Source: Bacteroidetes bacterium UBA2475 (GTDB lineage: Bacteria; Bacteroidota; Bacteroidia; B-17B0; Aurantibacillaceae). Taken from it: a stretch of 64,000 nucleotides of DNA. A program made the position numbers and the translations under genes. Below the pieces are notes generated by a model. The model did no database searches. It had not been told where the DNA came from and saw only the letters and a list, made by a program, of their open reading frames with translations. The stretch is taken from NCBI GenBank assembly GCA_002342065.1, contig DDPF01000004.1:186001-250000 (forward strand), read 5' to 3'. Positions 1 to 8,469 of the stretch are shown piece after piece (within the stretch, counting starts at the first letter, position 1; each line of letters opens with the position of its first letter).

Positions 1-624
1 AAATTCTGGGAAAAATTCTTTTATATTTTTTCATGGGTAACACAAGGTTCATCTTATTTAAATGCACGCGCTTATGCTATTTTACACCGTATGCACCATG
101 CCTATAGCGATACTGAAAAAGATCCACACACACCGCATTTTTTTAAAGACGCTTACCATATGATGTTGCATACACGTGCCATTTATAACGATGTCTTGAA
201 TAAACGCGTTGTTGTTGAAGAAAAATTCGATCGTAACTTTCCGGAATACCCTACAATTGATAAAATTGCAGATAACTGGATAACACGTTTAACCTTTGCA
301 GGTCTGTACATTGCTTTTTACGTTGTTTTTGCAACTCAATGGTGGATGTTTTTATTTCTTCCAATTCATTTCCTTATAGGGCCAATACAAGGTGCTATTG
401 TAAATTGGGCCGGACACAAATATGGCTACCGAAATTTTGATTGTCCGGATAAATCAAAGAATACTTTTTTTATTGATATTTTTTTAATGGGTGAATTGTT
501 TCAGAACAATCATCATCAGGCGGGCGCGAAACCAAATTTTGCTGCAAAGTGGTGGGAGTTGGATCCTACTTATCCTATCATCTGGCTGTTTGATAAAATG
601 CGGATCATAAAATTAGCGAAGTAA
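1..624 (+). CDS. Fatty acid desaturase (acyl-CoA/acyl-lipid type), 5' end outside the window
   Basis: Membrane di-iron desaturase that would insert a double bond into a fatty acyl chain. The reading frame is open from base 1, so the N-terminus lies upstream; 207 residues are visible. The histidine box HRMHH, followed by a DPHTPH stretch (about residues 30-45 of the visible part), and the later box NNHHQAG bind the two irons in this family. The box usually written HNNHH reads QNNHH here, a variant I associate with some acyl-CoA desaturases. Two hydrophobic segments (about residues 95-135) lie between the boxes, as expected for an integral membrane enzyme. The methionine at base 91 sits inside the first histidine box and cannot be the real start. 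The gene converges with the next one, and the two stop codons abut with no gap. The family is secure; regiospecificity cannot be judged. Confidence 0.93.
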   Translation, partial: KFWEKFFYIFSWVTQGSSYLNARAYAILHRMHHAYSDTEKDPHTPHFFKDAYHMMLHTRAIYNDVLNKRVVVEEKFDRNFPEYPTIDKIADNWITRLTFAGLYIAFYVVFATQWWMFLFLPIHFLIGPIQGAIVNWAGHKYGYRNFDCPDKSKNTFFIDIFLMGELFQNNHHQAGAKPNFAAKWWELDPTYPIIWLFDKMRIIKLAK

Positions 625-1224
625 TTACTTGCTAATATACTTATACTCCTCTTTCTCGTCTCCACTCCGCGCATAATGCTTGTGATTAGCTTCTGAGATC
701 TTACCGGTTACTTTATCAATTTTATAATGCGAGTAAGTAGACCAATCCGATACTTCAATATAATAATACGTTAGTTTTTCTGTGATCTCCATAGTTTGCC
801 CATGGGGCATTTTTCTATCTTTCACATCACCAATCTCGTTATCCTTATTTATCGCATCAAACACAAAATCTATTTTCTTTTGCTCCGCTTTTGTCCATTT
901 GTGAAACTTTGGCTCATCACAAAAGCCCTGTATGCTTTTACCTGAACCCTGACCTATAAGTGCAACATAAACTACATCATAAAAGCAAGAACTATTACCC
1001 GCAAGCTTTACAGATAATTTAAAATCAACGATCAATGATTTATCATCGTACTTCACATCAATTCTATCATAATTTTTTGGATCAAACCCGGGCTCATTTA
1101 ATTTAACAACAGCAAGTTTAATTAACGAATCACGCCCAAGTTTTTTAAGCTCTTCTATTTTATCGCTTTGTGAAAAACAACATATAGAAAAGAAGCAAAT
1201 TGTAAAAATGTAAATAGCTTTCAT
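625..1224 (-). CDS. Secreted protein of unknown function
   Basis: 199 residues beginning with a typical signal peptide (a lysine, then a hydrophobic stretch rich in Ile, Phe and Cys, ending near SQS at about residue 20), so it is probably periplasmic or surface exposed. The rest is charged and lysine-rich, with several Tyr and Trp residues in the C-terminal third (YYYIEVSDWSTYSHY). I recognise no family or catalytic motif. It converges with the desaturase and has no partner on its own strand nearby. Signal peptide and length support a real gene; function unknown. Confidence 0.75.
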   Translation of the reverse strand: MKAIYIFTICFFSICCFSQSDKIEELKKLGRDSLIKLAVVKLNEPGFDPKNYDRIDVKYDDKSLIVDFKLSVKLAGNSSCFYDVVYVALIGQGSGKSIQGFCDEPKFHKWTKAEQKKIDFVFDAINKDNEIGDVKDRKMPHGQTMEITEKLTYYYIEVSDWSTYSHYKIDKVTGKISEANHKHYARSGDEKEEYKYISK

Positions 1225-1359
1225 TGTATATCAAAATTATAATTAAAATTTGGTAAGCAAAGTATAATCGAAAACTTTTAAAATAAAATGAGCTTTTTTA
1301 TGTCCGTCCACCTTTGACCCACGTTCGACCACAATAAAAATTCTTTGTATATTCGTTTA

Positions 1360-3231
1360 ATGAAGATAAAAAGCGTTATACTACTATTTGTATTTAGCAA
1401 TATAGCTTATAACTTCAAATCTCAGAATTGCGATTGCAAAACTTATGCAAAAGCCCGGCCTGTAATAGATAGTTTAATGGAGATTGCTGATTATGATAAA
1501 GCAACTCAGCTGGCAACAGGTTTTATCAACGACGGCTCCGCTTACTGTAAAGCAATTGGCTACGGATATGTTGCAGAGATTTTAGCGAAAAAAAATAGTT
1601 TGGATTCAGCAAAAAAATGTATAAAAGAATCCGAAACCATTTTCAATAATTTAAACTGCTTAAACAATAACAAGTATCGCTTTTTATCGCAATCGGCTGA
1701 GTGCGCTTTTTACGAGAATAACTATGAACTTTCTTTAAACCTCAACTTAAAAGCGCTCGAGAGTGCAATAGATGATAACAATAATGCACAAGTTGCTCAA
1801 TGCTACGTGCGGGTTGCAAATATTTTTATTAGAATGGGGCAATCGGAAAAAGCAAGGCATTATAGTGTTTTAGCAAAAACCGTAATTGATAAATTGCCCG
1901 AAAGTTATAAAAAGTACCAACTCTACAACGTTCTCGCAAACCGTTACAATAACTTATACCAAGACTTTAAAGAACCCAGATTTTTAGATACGATCGAGTT
2001 TTTTATGACTGGAATTAGGATGTATGCTTTGAAAGCGGGGAAATACAACCGTTTAATAGAACAGTACTATAGAAAAAAAGCATTTTTATCTTTAAAAACA
2101 AAGGATTTTACTGCTTCGCTCAAATTTCTAGATAGTGCAAATGAAGTTTTAAAAAATTTCCCGCTCAAATTCGAACTATATTCTATCCACGGCGACAGAG
2201 CGAATATATATCGAAAATTAAAACAGTTTAAAACCGCTGAACTTTTTGCAGATTCCTGTTTGTTTTTTGCTTTAAAAGATAATATTGTTTCTTCTATAAC
2301 AAATGCTTACGACATAGTTTATATGGTTGCAAAAGATGCTGGAAAGTCAGATAAAGCTTTATGGGCTTTTGAAAATTTGAAACACATAAATGATAGTATA
2401 ATTGGCGTAAAGAACACTTCCAAAATAATTGAACTTGAACAAAAATATAATAAAGTACAAAACGAGAATACTATCAAAGAGCTAAATCAAGAAACGGAAA
2501 TTAAAAATTTAAGAATAAAAATTTTAATAAGTACAACAGCATTAGCCGTATTATTGATTATAATAATTATTTTCTTTTATCGACAAAGTAGCATTAAAAA
2601 TAAACAGAAGGTTTTAGAAACCGAACAACGACTTAATCGATCGCGTATAAACCCTCATTTTTTTTTTAATGCCATAACAACATTACAAGGACTTGCGGTT
2701 AAAGAGAATGATGGAAAAAAAATTGCAACAAGCTTATTTAAGTTTAGCAGTTTAATGCGACAAACATTAGAAAGTTCTTATGCTGATTACATAAGTATTG
2801 AAGCAGAATTAGATTTTATAAATAAATATATTGAACTGCAGCAATTAAAAGAGGAGAATAAATTTTCTATTGAAATTGTATTTGACCCGGAGCTGGAAGT
2901 GTCGGAAATACTTATTCCTGCCATGCTCATTCAACCCTTTCTTGAAAATAGTATTGAACACGGATTTAATAATATTAATTACAAAGGGTCTATCAAATTA
3001 TCGTTTGTAGCTGAAGGCAAAGAGCTTAGAATATTAATTTCAGATAACGGGCAAGGTATCAGATCGGATGTACTAAAAGAAAAAAAGCACATTTCAAGGG
3101 CCATGCAAATTACTAAAGACAGGCTTTATTTATTAAATAAGGAAAATAAGAGTTACGCCAGTTTTTCTGTGAAAGAAAATATCCCAACCGGGGTAGTTGT
3201 AAATATTTTATTACCTTTAATTTACAAATGA
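1360..3231 (+). CDS. TPR-containing LytS-type sensor histidine kinase
   Basis: Sensor kinase that should phosphorylate the LytTR regulator encoded next. From the ATG at 1360 it has 623 residues: a signal peptide or anchor (1-20); a periplasmic helical region of TPR-like repeats to about 360; a coiled coil; a transmembrane segment near 387-409; and a His_kinase-family domain. That domain has the phospho-acceptor motif NPHFFFNA with His433, an N-box (ENSIEHG) and a G-box (DNGQGI). A TTG at 1345 would add five residues (MYIRL), but the ATG gives a cleaner signal peptide. A weak TATATTCG at 1348-1355 could be a -7 element, which would also exclude the TTG. The stop overlaps the next start by 4 bp (ATGA), indicating translational coupling. 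The signal sensed is unknown. Confidence 0.92.
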   Translation: MKIKSVILLFVFSNIAYNFKSQNCDCKTYAKARPVIDSLMEIADYDKATQLATGFINDGSAYCKAIGYGYVAEILAKKNSLDSAKKCIKESETIFNNLNCLNNNKYRFLSQSAECAFYENNYELSLNLNLKALESAIDDNNNAQVAQCYVRVANIFIRMGQSEKARHYSVLAKTVIDKLPESYKKYQLYNVLANRYNNLYQDFKEPRFLDTIEFFMTGIRMYALKAGKYNRLIEQYYRKKAFLSLKTKDFTASLKFLDSANEVLKNFPLKFELYSIHGDRANIYRKLKQFKTAELFADSCLFFALKDNIVSSITNAYDIVYMVAKDAGKSDKALWAFENLKHINDSIIGVKNTSKIIELEQKYNKVQNENTIKELNQETEIKNLRIKILISTTALAVLLIIIIIFFYRQSSIKNKQKVLETEQRLNRSRINPHFFFNAITTLQGLAVKENDGKKIATSLFKFSSLMRQTLESSYADYISIEAELDFINKYIELQQLKEENKFSIEIVFDPELEVSEILIPAMLIQPFLENSIEHGFNNINYKGSIKLSFVAEGKELRILISDNGQGIRSDVLKEKKHISRAMQITKDRLYLLNKENKSYASFSVKENIPTGVVVNILLPLIYK

Positions 3232-3968
3232 AAGCATTAGTTATAGACAACGAAAAAAACATACGGGAAACTGTTGTTGATCTTATTAATGCATTTTGCC
3301 CCCAAATCACTTCCATTGCACAAGCCAATGGCGTTGTAACCGGCTTAAAAAAAATACACGAAATTGATCCTGATATTGTTTTTACAGATGTAGAAATGGA
3401 TGATGGTACCGGGATGGAAATGCTTTCTAAGCTTTCTGAAATAAAATTTCAGGTAATATTTATTACTGCACATAACAAATATGCGATAGATGCTTTTAGA
3501 TTTAGCGCCATAGATTTTTTAACTAAACCTATTGATCCGGACGAACTTGCAAAAAGTGTTCAGAAGGCAGAAAATTCTATTAAAAACAAGCTATATCTCG
3601 AGCAAGTGGCAGTAATGAATGAAAAAAATAGTTCATCGCAGGAAAAAAAAATAGTTCTAAAAGAATTAGATGCTATACATATTTTAAAAGTAAAAGATCT
3701 AATCTGTTGCGAAGCATCGGGCATTTACACCACTTTTTACATTAATAACAGCAAGCAAATTGTTGTTTCAAAAAATTTAAAAGAATACGAAGAAATTTTA
3801 GAATCCTATGGTTTTCTGCGGGTGCATAATTCTTTTTTAATTAACGCTCACAAAATAGAAAAGTTTGAGAAAAGTGATGGTGGCTTTTTAATTATGGAGG
3901 GCGGACAACGCATTCCGGTATCTCAACGCAAAAGAGATGTAGTAATAGACTTTTTAAAAAACATCTAA
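3228..3968 (+). CDS. LytTR-family response regulator
   Basis: Transcription factor partner of the preceding kinase. Residues 1-120 form a receiver domain with the acidic pocket near DNE (residues 7-9), the phospho-acceptor Asp54 in FTDVEM, and the conserved Lys in the TKP motif. Residues about 140-246 form a LytTR DNA-binding domain, recognised by the VKDLICCEASGIYTTFY and FLRVHNSFLINAHKI stretches. LytTR proteins bind imperfect direct repeats; the target cannot be read from this window. The 246-residue length is normal. In this phylum such pairs often control genes for surface proteins, so the T9SS protein gene 500 bp downstream is a possible target (inference only). Confidence 0.94.
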   Translation: MKALVIDNEKNIRETVVDLINAFCPQITSIAQANGVVTGLKKIHEIDPDIVFTDVEMDDGTGMEMLSKLSEIKFQVIFITAHNKYAIDAFRFSAIDFLTKPIDPDELAKSVQKAENSIKNKLYLEQVAVMNEKNSSSQEKKIVLKELDAIHILKVKDLICCEASGIYTTFYINNSKQIVVSKNLKEYEEILESYGFLRVHNSFLINAHKIEKFEKSDGGFLIMEGGQRIPVSQRKRDVVIDFLKNI

Positions 3969-3996
3969 GCTCACCTTTATACATATAGCTATCAGC

Positions 3997-4026
3997 TATT
4001 ATTAAATCACCGTCACCTGTTAACTT
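3997..4026. repeat. Left copy of an AT-rich flanking repeat
   Basis: The stretch around ATTATTAAATCACCGTCACC resembles ATTATTAGTAATTCACCATC at 4368-4387; both continue into CACCT-type sequence. The two copies flank the 88-codon gene in direct orientation and match only approximately (ATTATTA, AAT, CACC, TCACCT shared). Confidence 0.4.
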
Positions 4027-4083
4027 AACCAAGCTTCTATTTTCTATATAATTATCCTTGATGACTTTTAAGAATTCAAGTAA

Positions 4084-4350
4084 ATGTTATTTAACGATTC
4101 AGATTTAAGCCAACTATATCCAAATAACGGATTGGCAAAGGTTTATCATAAAAATCTTATACTTCTGCTACAAAACCTCCAAACCTTGAATCCAATATTC
4201 AATAAAACCGAATATATAAACCATATTACGCAAGCGCATGACTTACAGATCAAATTAAAAAAAGCCGACGAAAAATTTGATTGCAAAGCACTCGAAATGA
4301 AGTTAAAGCAATTCGAAGATGCATTTTATAAAGTCTATGAAATAAAATAA
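4084..4350 (+). CDS. Small helical protein of unknown function
   Basis: 88 codons with an ATG start and no signal peptide. The composition (many Leu, Lys, Asn and Gln; a charged C-terminal segment KKADEKFDCKALEMKLKQF) predicts an all-helical or coiled-coil cytoplasmic protein. I do not recognise a family. It stands alone between the LytTR regulator and the SBBP-repeat gene, flanked by two similar AT-rich non-coding stretches. Length, helical periodicity and the absence of a competing frame favour a real gene, but it could be a chance frame. Confidence 0.5.
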   Translation: MLFNDSDLSQLYPNNGLAKVYHKNLILLLQNLQTLNPIFNKTEYINHITQAHDLQIKLKKADEKFDCKALEMKLKQFEDAFYKVYEIK

Positions 4351-4365
4351 TTCAAAAAAAACTGC

Positions 4366-4396
4366 AATTATTAGTAATTCACCATCACCTATTGGT
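4366..4396. repeat. Right copy of an AT-rich flanking repeat
   Basis: Partner of the repeat at 3997-4026, in the same orientation and downstream of the 88-codon gene. The match is imperfect, so this may be a degenerate intergenic element rather than a target-site duplication. Confidence 0.4.
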
Positions 4397-4403
4397 TTTA
4401 GGA

Positions 4404-4432
4404 TTTAAAGAATTGATAACGCCATAGATTTG
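4404..4432 (+). promoter_or_regulatory. Bacteroidota-type promoter for the SBBP-repeat gene
   Basis: TAGATTTG at 4425-4432 matches the phylum's -7 consensus TAnnTTTG exactly and ends 16 bp before the ATG. A TTTA at 4404-4407, 17 bp upstream, is a three-out-of-four match to the -33 TTTG element. Confidence 0.5.
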
Positions 4433-4448
4433 TTTCAAATTAATAATT

Positions 4449-7400
4449 ATGAGAAATTTTGTACATAAAACAATCACTTGCGCCTTATTGATCATCATTT
4501 CAATGAATGGTGCTTTGGCAAACAACGGCAGCAAGTTGCCCGCCGGCTTTAACGAAAAAAAGAATAACACAGTAAGTTTTACTGAAAACAAAGGCCAGGT
4601 TTGTAACCAATTTGATCAACCGCGTCCAGACGTTCTATTTAGTGGAGTTGCCAAGGGCTTTTTCTATCACTTAACTAAAAATGGTTTTTGTTATCAAATG
4701 TATAAAACCAGTACTAAAGGCAAATTAGAGGAAAAACAAGAGCTGCATACAATACAAAGGGTAGATGTTAGTTTTTTGAATACTAATGTGCAAAAAGAAA
4801 TTAAGGCAACGGATCCAATTCCCGGATATGCGAATTATTATTTACCACAATGCCCCAACGGAGCCTTAAATGTGAAAACTTTTAAAGAAGTGAAATACAA
4901 TGGCATTTACAATAATATTGATTTAAAATGGTATGATAATAATGGCGATCTGGAATACGATTTTATTGTAAAGCCAAGCGGAAAGATAAAAGATATCGTA
5001 CTAGAAATAAAAGGGGCCACGTTAAGTTTAAATTCAAATGGCTCTTTAATTATTAAAACAGAGCTTGGAACAATCGAAGAAATGGCACCACAAGCTTTTC
5101 AGGAAGGGAAATTAATTCCATGTAGCTGGAAACTAAAAGGAAATGAATTATCTTTTAATGTTCCAAATTATAATCATGCAAAGGAGCTAATTATTGACCC
5201 TATTTCTAGAATATGGGGTACCTATTATGGAGGTGGAGGTTCAGAAACTATTTTTGGAATCGCTAGCGATAATTTGAATAATGTGTATGCTACCGGTTCA
5301 ACAGGAACAAACTCTACACCCACATTAATAGCCACAGTAGGATCGCATCAAGCAACAAAGGGCGGTGGAATCGATGCGTTTTTAGTGAAATTTAATAGCT
5401 CAGGTGTGCGGTTATGGGGGACTTATTATGGTGGTGCTGGTTCGACTTCTAGTACAATCGGTAGAAGCTGTGAAGTATATAATACAAACGGTGACATTTT
5501 TATGAGTGGTGCTACATCTGCTACTGCTGGAATTTCAACTTCCGGTGCACATCAAACTACATCTGGTGGTGGCACAGATGGTTTTTTAGTTCGCTTTAAT
5601 TCGGCGGGAGTTAGGTATTGGGCGACTTATTATGGTGGTGTTGGGAATGAAGAAGGTTATTCCACTTCTGTTGACGGAAGTGGAAATGTTTACTTAACTG
5701 GAAGCACAACAACCACCCTTGCAGGTGTCATGTCTACATCGGGATCTCATCAAGTTGCTTTAGGAGGATTTACTGATTCCTATCTTGTTAAATTTAACAT
5801 TACAGGGGTTAGACAGTGGGGTACCTATTATGGTGGCGCTTCAAATGATATAACCGAAGGTTGTTATGCCACTTCATCTGGCGACATATATATTTCCGGA
5901 AGAACAGCTAGTTTTTCAGGCACTATAATCGCAACTACAGGCGCTCACCAAACAGCTAACGGTGGAGGAATAGATGCATTTTTAGTTAAATTTAATACGA
6001 CTGGGGTAAGACAATGGGGAACATATTATGGCGGAACAGGCACAGACCAAGGGTACCGTTGCTTTTCTAATAGTGTAGGCGATGTTTTTTTGGTTGGATC
6101 AACTAATGGTTCATCAACGGGAATTGCCTCAGCTGGTGCCCATCAGACAGCCAATGCGGGTGGAGACGATGCGTTTGTTGTGAAATTTAATTCAGCTGGC
6201 TTAAGAAGTTGGGGTACTTATTATGGTGGCACCGGAACGGATAACGGGTATGGTATTGGCTCAAATATAATTGGCGAAGTTTTTTTTGGAGGAGCAACCG
6301 CTAGCGCGAGCGGTATTTCAACAGCAGGAGGGTTTCAACCAACATATGGTGGCGGAACCGATGCTTTTATGACCATATTAAATGGTTCTGGAGCGCTTCA
6401 ATGGGCAACGTACTATGGCGGAACTGGTTCGGAGAGAGGTTGGGCAGGAATAAGTGGGAATAATGGCGCGTTTTATTTAGGGGGCGATTGTGTTTCTGTA
6501 AATTCTATTTCGTCAACAGGAGCGCATCAAACAACTTTTGGAGGGGGGAGTAACGATGGTTTTCTGGTTAAATTTGTAGATTGTACTACCGCATCTGTTT
6601 CGCCTAATGGGCAAACAAATGTTCTTTGTAATGGCAATTCAACAGGTTCTGCAACTGTAACTGCAAGCGGGGGCTCTGGATTTACTTACACATGGTCGCC
6701 TTCAGGTGGTAATAGTAATATTGGTACAAGTTTATCTGCAGGCAACTACACTTGCACAGCACAAAACAATTGTGGTAATACTGCTACACTTCAGGTATCC
6801 ATTTCACAGCCACCTGCAATTACAGTTAATGTATCATCTAATAACACAATTGCTTGTACGGGTATTAGTAGTACTTTGAGTTCTTCTGCTTCTGGTGGAA
6901 CAGGGTCGCTAAATTATAACTGGGTAAGTGGTCCTGCTACAAGTTCATATGTCGTAAATCCTATAAGTGCTTCAACAATTTTTAGCGTTAATGTTACAGA
7001 TGCAAACTCATGTATCACATCGAATACCATTTTAATTAATCGCAACATTACCCCCACTATAACTGTAAACAGTGGAACGATATGTTCGGGTACTATTTTT
7101 ACAATGTCACCAACTGGTGCAAATACTTATACATTTAGCAGTGGTTCAAACACCGTATCGCCACTAAGCAACACAAACTATACTATTATTGGATCGAGTA
7201 TACAAGGATGTACAAACTCAGTGGTAAGCAATTTGGTTGTGAATACAACACCAACTATCACCGTTAATAGTGGAACTATTTGTTCAGGATCAATATTTAC
7301 AATGGTACCCGGTGGAGCAAGCACATATACATTTAGCGGCGGTTCAAACACGGTTTCGCCAAATAGCAACACTGCATATACAATAACTGGTTCGAGCGCT

Positions 7401-8333
7401 CAGGGCTGCACAAATACAGCCATAAGTAATTTAGTGGTAAATACCACTCCCACACTAACGGTTAATGGGGGTGCTGTTTGTCCGGGAGGATCATTTACAT
7501 TTACACCTAGCGGAGCAAACACTTATACGTTTTCGAGTGGCTCAGCTATAGTTACACCAACAGCCACAACAAATTATACTATAGCAGGAACTTCTGCGCA
7601 AGGATGTAACGCTTCGCAGGTTGTTGCAACTGTAACATACACAAGTAGTTTGGCAGTATCCATTACAGCGTCCAATACGGTTTGTAGTGGTCAAGCGATC
7701 TTAATAACTGCCGGTGGTGCAAGTTCATATACATGGAGTACGGGAGCAACAACTTCAACCATTGCGCCAACTCCAACAGCTAATATAAGTTATACTGTTA
7801 TTGGCGCTAGTGGTACTTGCTCAAATACAGCTATAAAATCAATCACAGTAAATCCAAGTCCAACCGTAACCGCTGTTTCAAATGCGAGTTTAATTTGTAC
7901 AGGCCAAACAGCTACATTAACGGCAAGTGGCGCAAATAGTTATGTTTGGAATCCGTCTGGTAGCGGTTCAACAATTGTAGTTTCGCCAACAATTACGAGT
8001 TCATATACTGTTAACGGAACTGACGCAAACGGCTGTTCTAGTTTATCTGTTATTACACAAAGTGTTTCTTTATGTACAGACGTTAACTCATTTAATAAAT
8101 TAGAAAATTTATTAGTGTATGTATATCCAAATCCTACAACCGGAGAATTGACTATCAACTTAAATTCAGATGCGCAGATAGTAATACAAAACGCCCTTGG
8201 GCAAATTATGTATTCAGCCAAACTCATTTCAGGTCAACACTACTTAGATGTTAAAAATTATGCTGTAGGCGTTTATTTTGTGAAGGTCATACAAAACAAT
8301 AATCAAAAAACTATTAAATTAATTAAAGAATAA
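4449..8333 (+). CDS. SBBP-repeat / Ig-like-repeat surface protein with T9SS sorting domain
   Basis: 1294-residue exported protein. In order: a signal peptide (about 1-25); an N-terminal module beginning FTENKGQ, typical of SBBP-repeat proteins (about 35-255); seven SBBP-type beta-propeller blades, each marked by W(G/A)TYYGG and a DAFLVKFN-like strand (about 255-710); several Ig/PKD-like repeats built around TICSG...YTFSSGS...NYTI (about 710-1205); and a T9SS sorting domain (VYPNPTTGELTINL to the C-terminal KLIKE). It is therefore expected to cross the outer membrane through the T9SS and be released or anchored at the surface, probably as an adhesin or matrix protein (role inferred). Repeats are very similar at the protein level, especially the two TICSG units near residues 875-975. 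A strong terminator follows directly. Confidence 0.93.
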   Translation: MRNFVHKTITCALLIIISMNGALANNGSKLPAGFNEKKNNTVSFTENKGQVCNQFDQPRPDVLFSGVAKGFFYHLTKNGFCYQMYKTSTKGKLEEKQELHTIQRVDVSFLNTNVQKEIKATDPIPGYANYYLPQCPNGALNVKTFKEVKYNGIYNNIDLKWYDNNGDLEYDFIVKPSGKIKDIVLEIKGATLSLNSNGSLIIKTELGTIEEMAPQAFQEGKLIPCSWKLKGNELSFNVPNYNHAKELIIDPISRIWGTYYGGGGSETIFGIASDNLNNVYATGSTGTNSTPTLIATVGSHQATKGGGIDAFLVKFNSSGVRLWGTYYGGAGSTSSTIGRSCEVYNTNGDIFMSGATSATAGISTSGAHQTTSGGGTDGFLVRFNSAGVRYWATYYGGVGNEEGYSTSVDGSGNVYLTGSTTTTLAGVMSTSGSHQVALGGFTDSYLVKFNITGVRQWGTYYGGASNDITEGCYATSSGDIYISGRTASFSGTIIATTGAHQTANGGGIDAFLVKFNTTGVRQWGTYYGGTGTDQGYRCFSNSVGDVFLVGSTNGSSTGIASAGAHQTANAGGDDAFVVKFNSAGLRSWGTYYGGTGTDNGYGIGSNIIGEVFFGGATASASGISTAGGFQPTYGGGTDAFMTILNGSGALQWATYYGGTGSERGWAGISGNNGAFYLGGDCVSVNSISSTGAHQTTFGGGSNDGFLVKFVDCTTASVSPNGQTNVLCNGNSTGSATVTASGGSGFTYTWSPSGGNSNIGTSLSAGNYTCTAQNNCGNTATLQVSISQPPAITVNVSSNNTIACTGISSTLSSSASGGTGSLNYNWVSGPATSSYVVNPISASTIFSVNVTDANSCITSNTILINRNITPTITVNSGTICSGTIFTMSPTGANTYTFSSGSNTVSPLSNTNYTIIGSSIQGCTNSVVSNLVVNTTPTITVNSGTICSGSIFTMVPGGASTYTFSGGSNTVSPNSNTAYTITGSSAQGCTNTAISNLVVNTTPTLTVNGGAVCPGGSFTFTPSGANTYTFSSGSAIVTPTATTNYTIAGTSAQGCNASQVVATVTYTSSLAVSITASNTVCSGQAILITAGGASSYTWSTGATTSTIAPTPTANISYTVIGASGTCSNTAIKSITVNPSPTVTAVSNASLICTGQTATLTASGANSYVWNPSGSGSTIVVSPTITSSYTVNGTDANGCSSLSVITQSVSLCTDVNSFNKLENLLVYVYPNPTTGELTINLNSDAQIVIQNALGQIMYSAKLISGQHYLDVKNYAVGVYFVKVIQNNNQKTIKLIKE

Positions 8334-8340
8334 TTCCTCA

Positions 8341-8373
8341 AAAAAACTCCTGTTAAAACAACAGGAGTTTTTT
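8341..8373 (+). terminator. Intrinsic terminator after the SBBP-repeat gene
   Basis: Hairpin AACTCCTGTT / AACAGGAGTT with a short A-rich loop, flanked by an A run and followed by six T. It lies just downstream of the stop at 8333. Confidence 0.85.
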
Positions 8374-8469
8374 ATAATCACACAACGCTTATTAGTTAAT
8401 ACACTTCAGTTATTAGTTTAATCTGTTAAATAATTCATAAAAAAATATCTTCATTCAAAAATCTTTAAT

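Noticed and set aside
1345..1359. TTG start of the histidine kinase
   Set aside because: The ATG at 1360 gives a normal signal peptide, and a -7-like sequence overlaps the TTG.
5200..8050. Regular repeats resembling a CRISPR or satellite array
   Set aside because: The repeats are in phase with codons, vary at the protein level like SBBP and Ig domains, and have no constant spacers.
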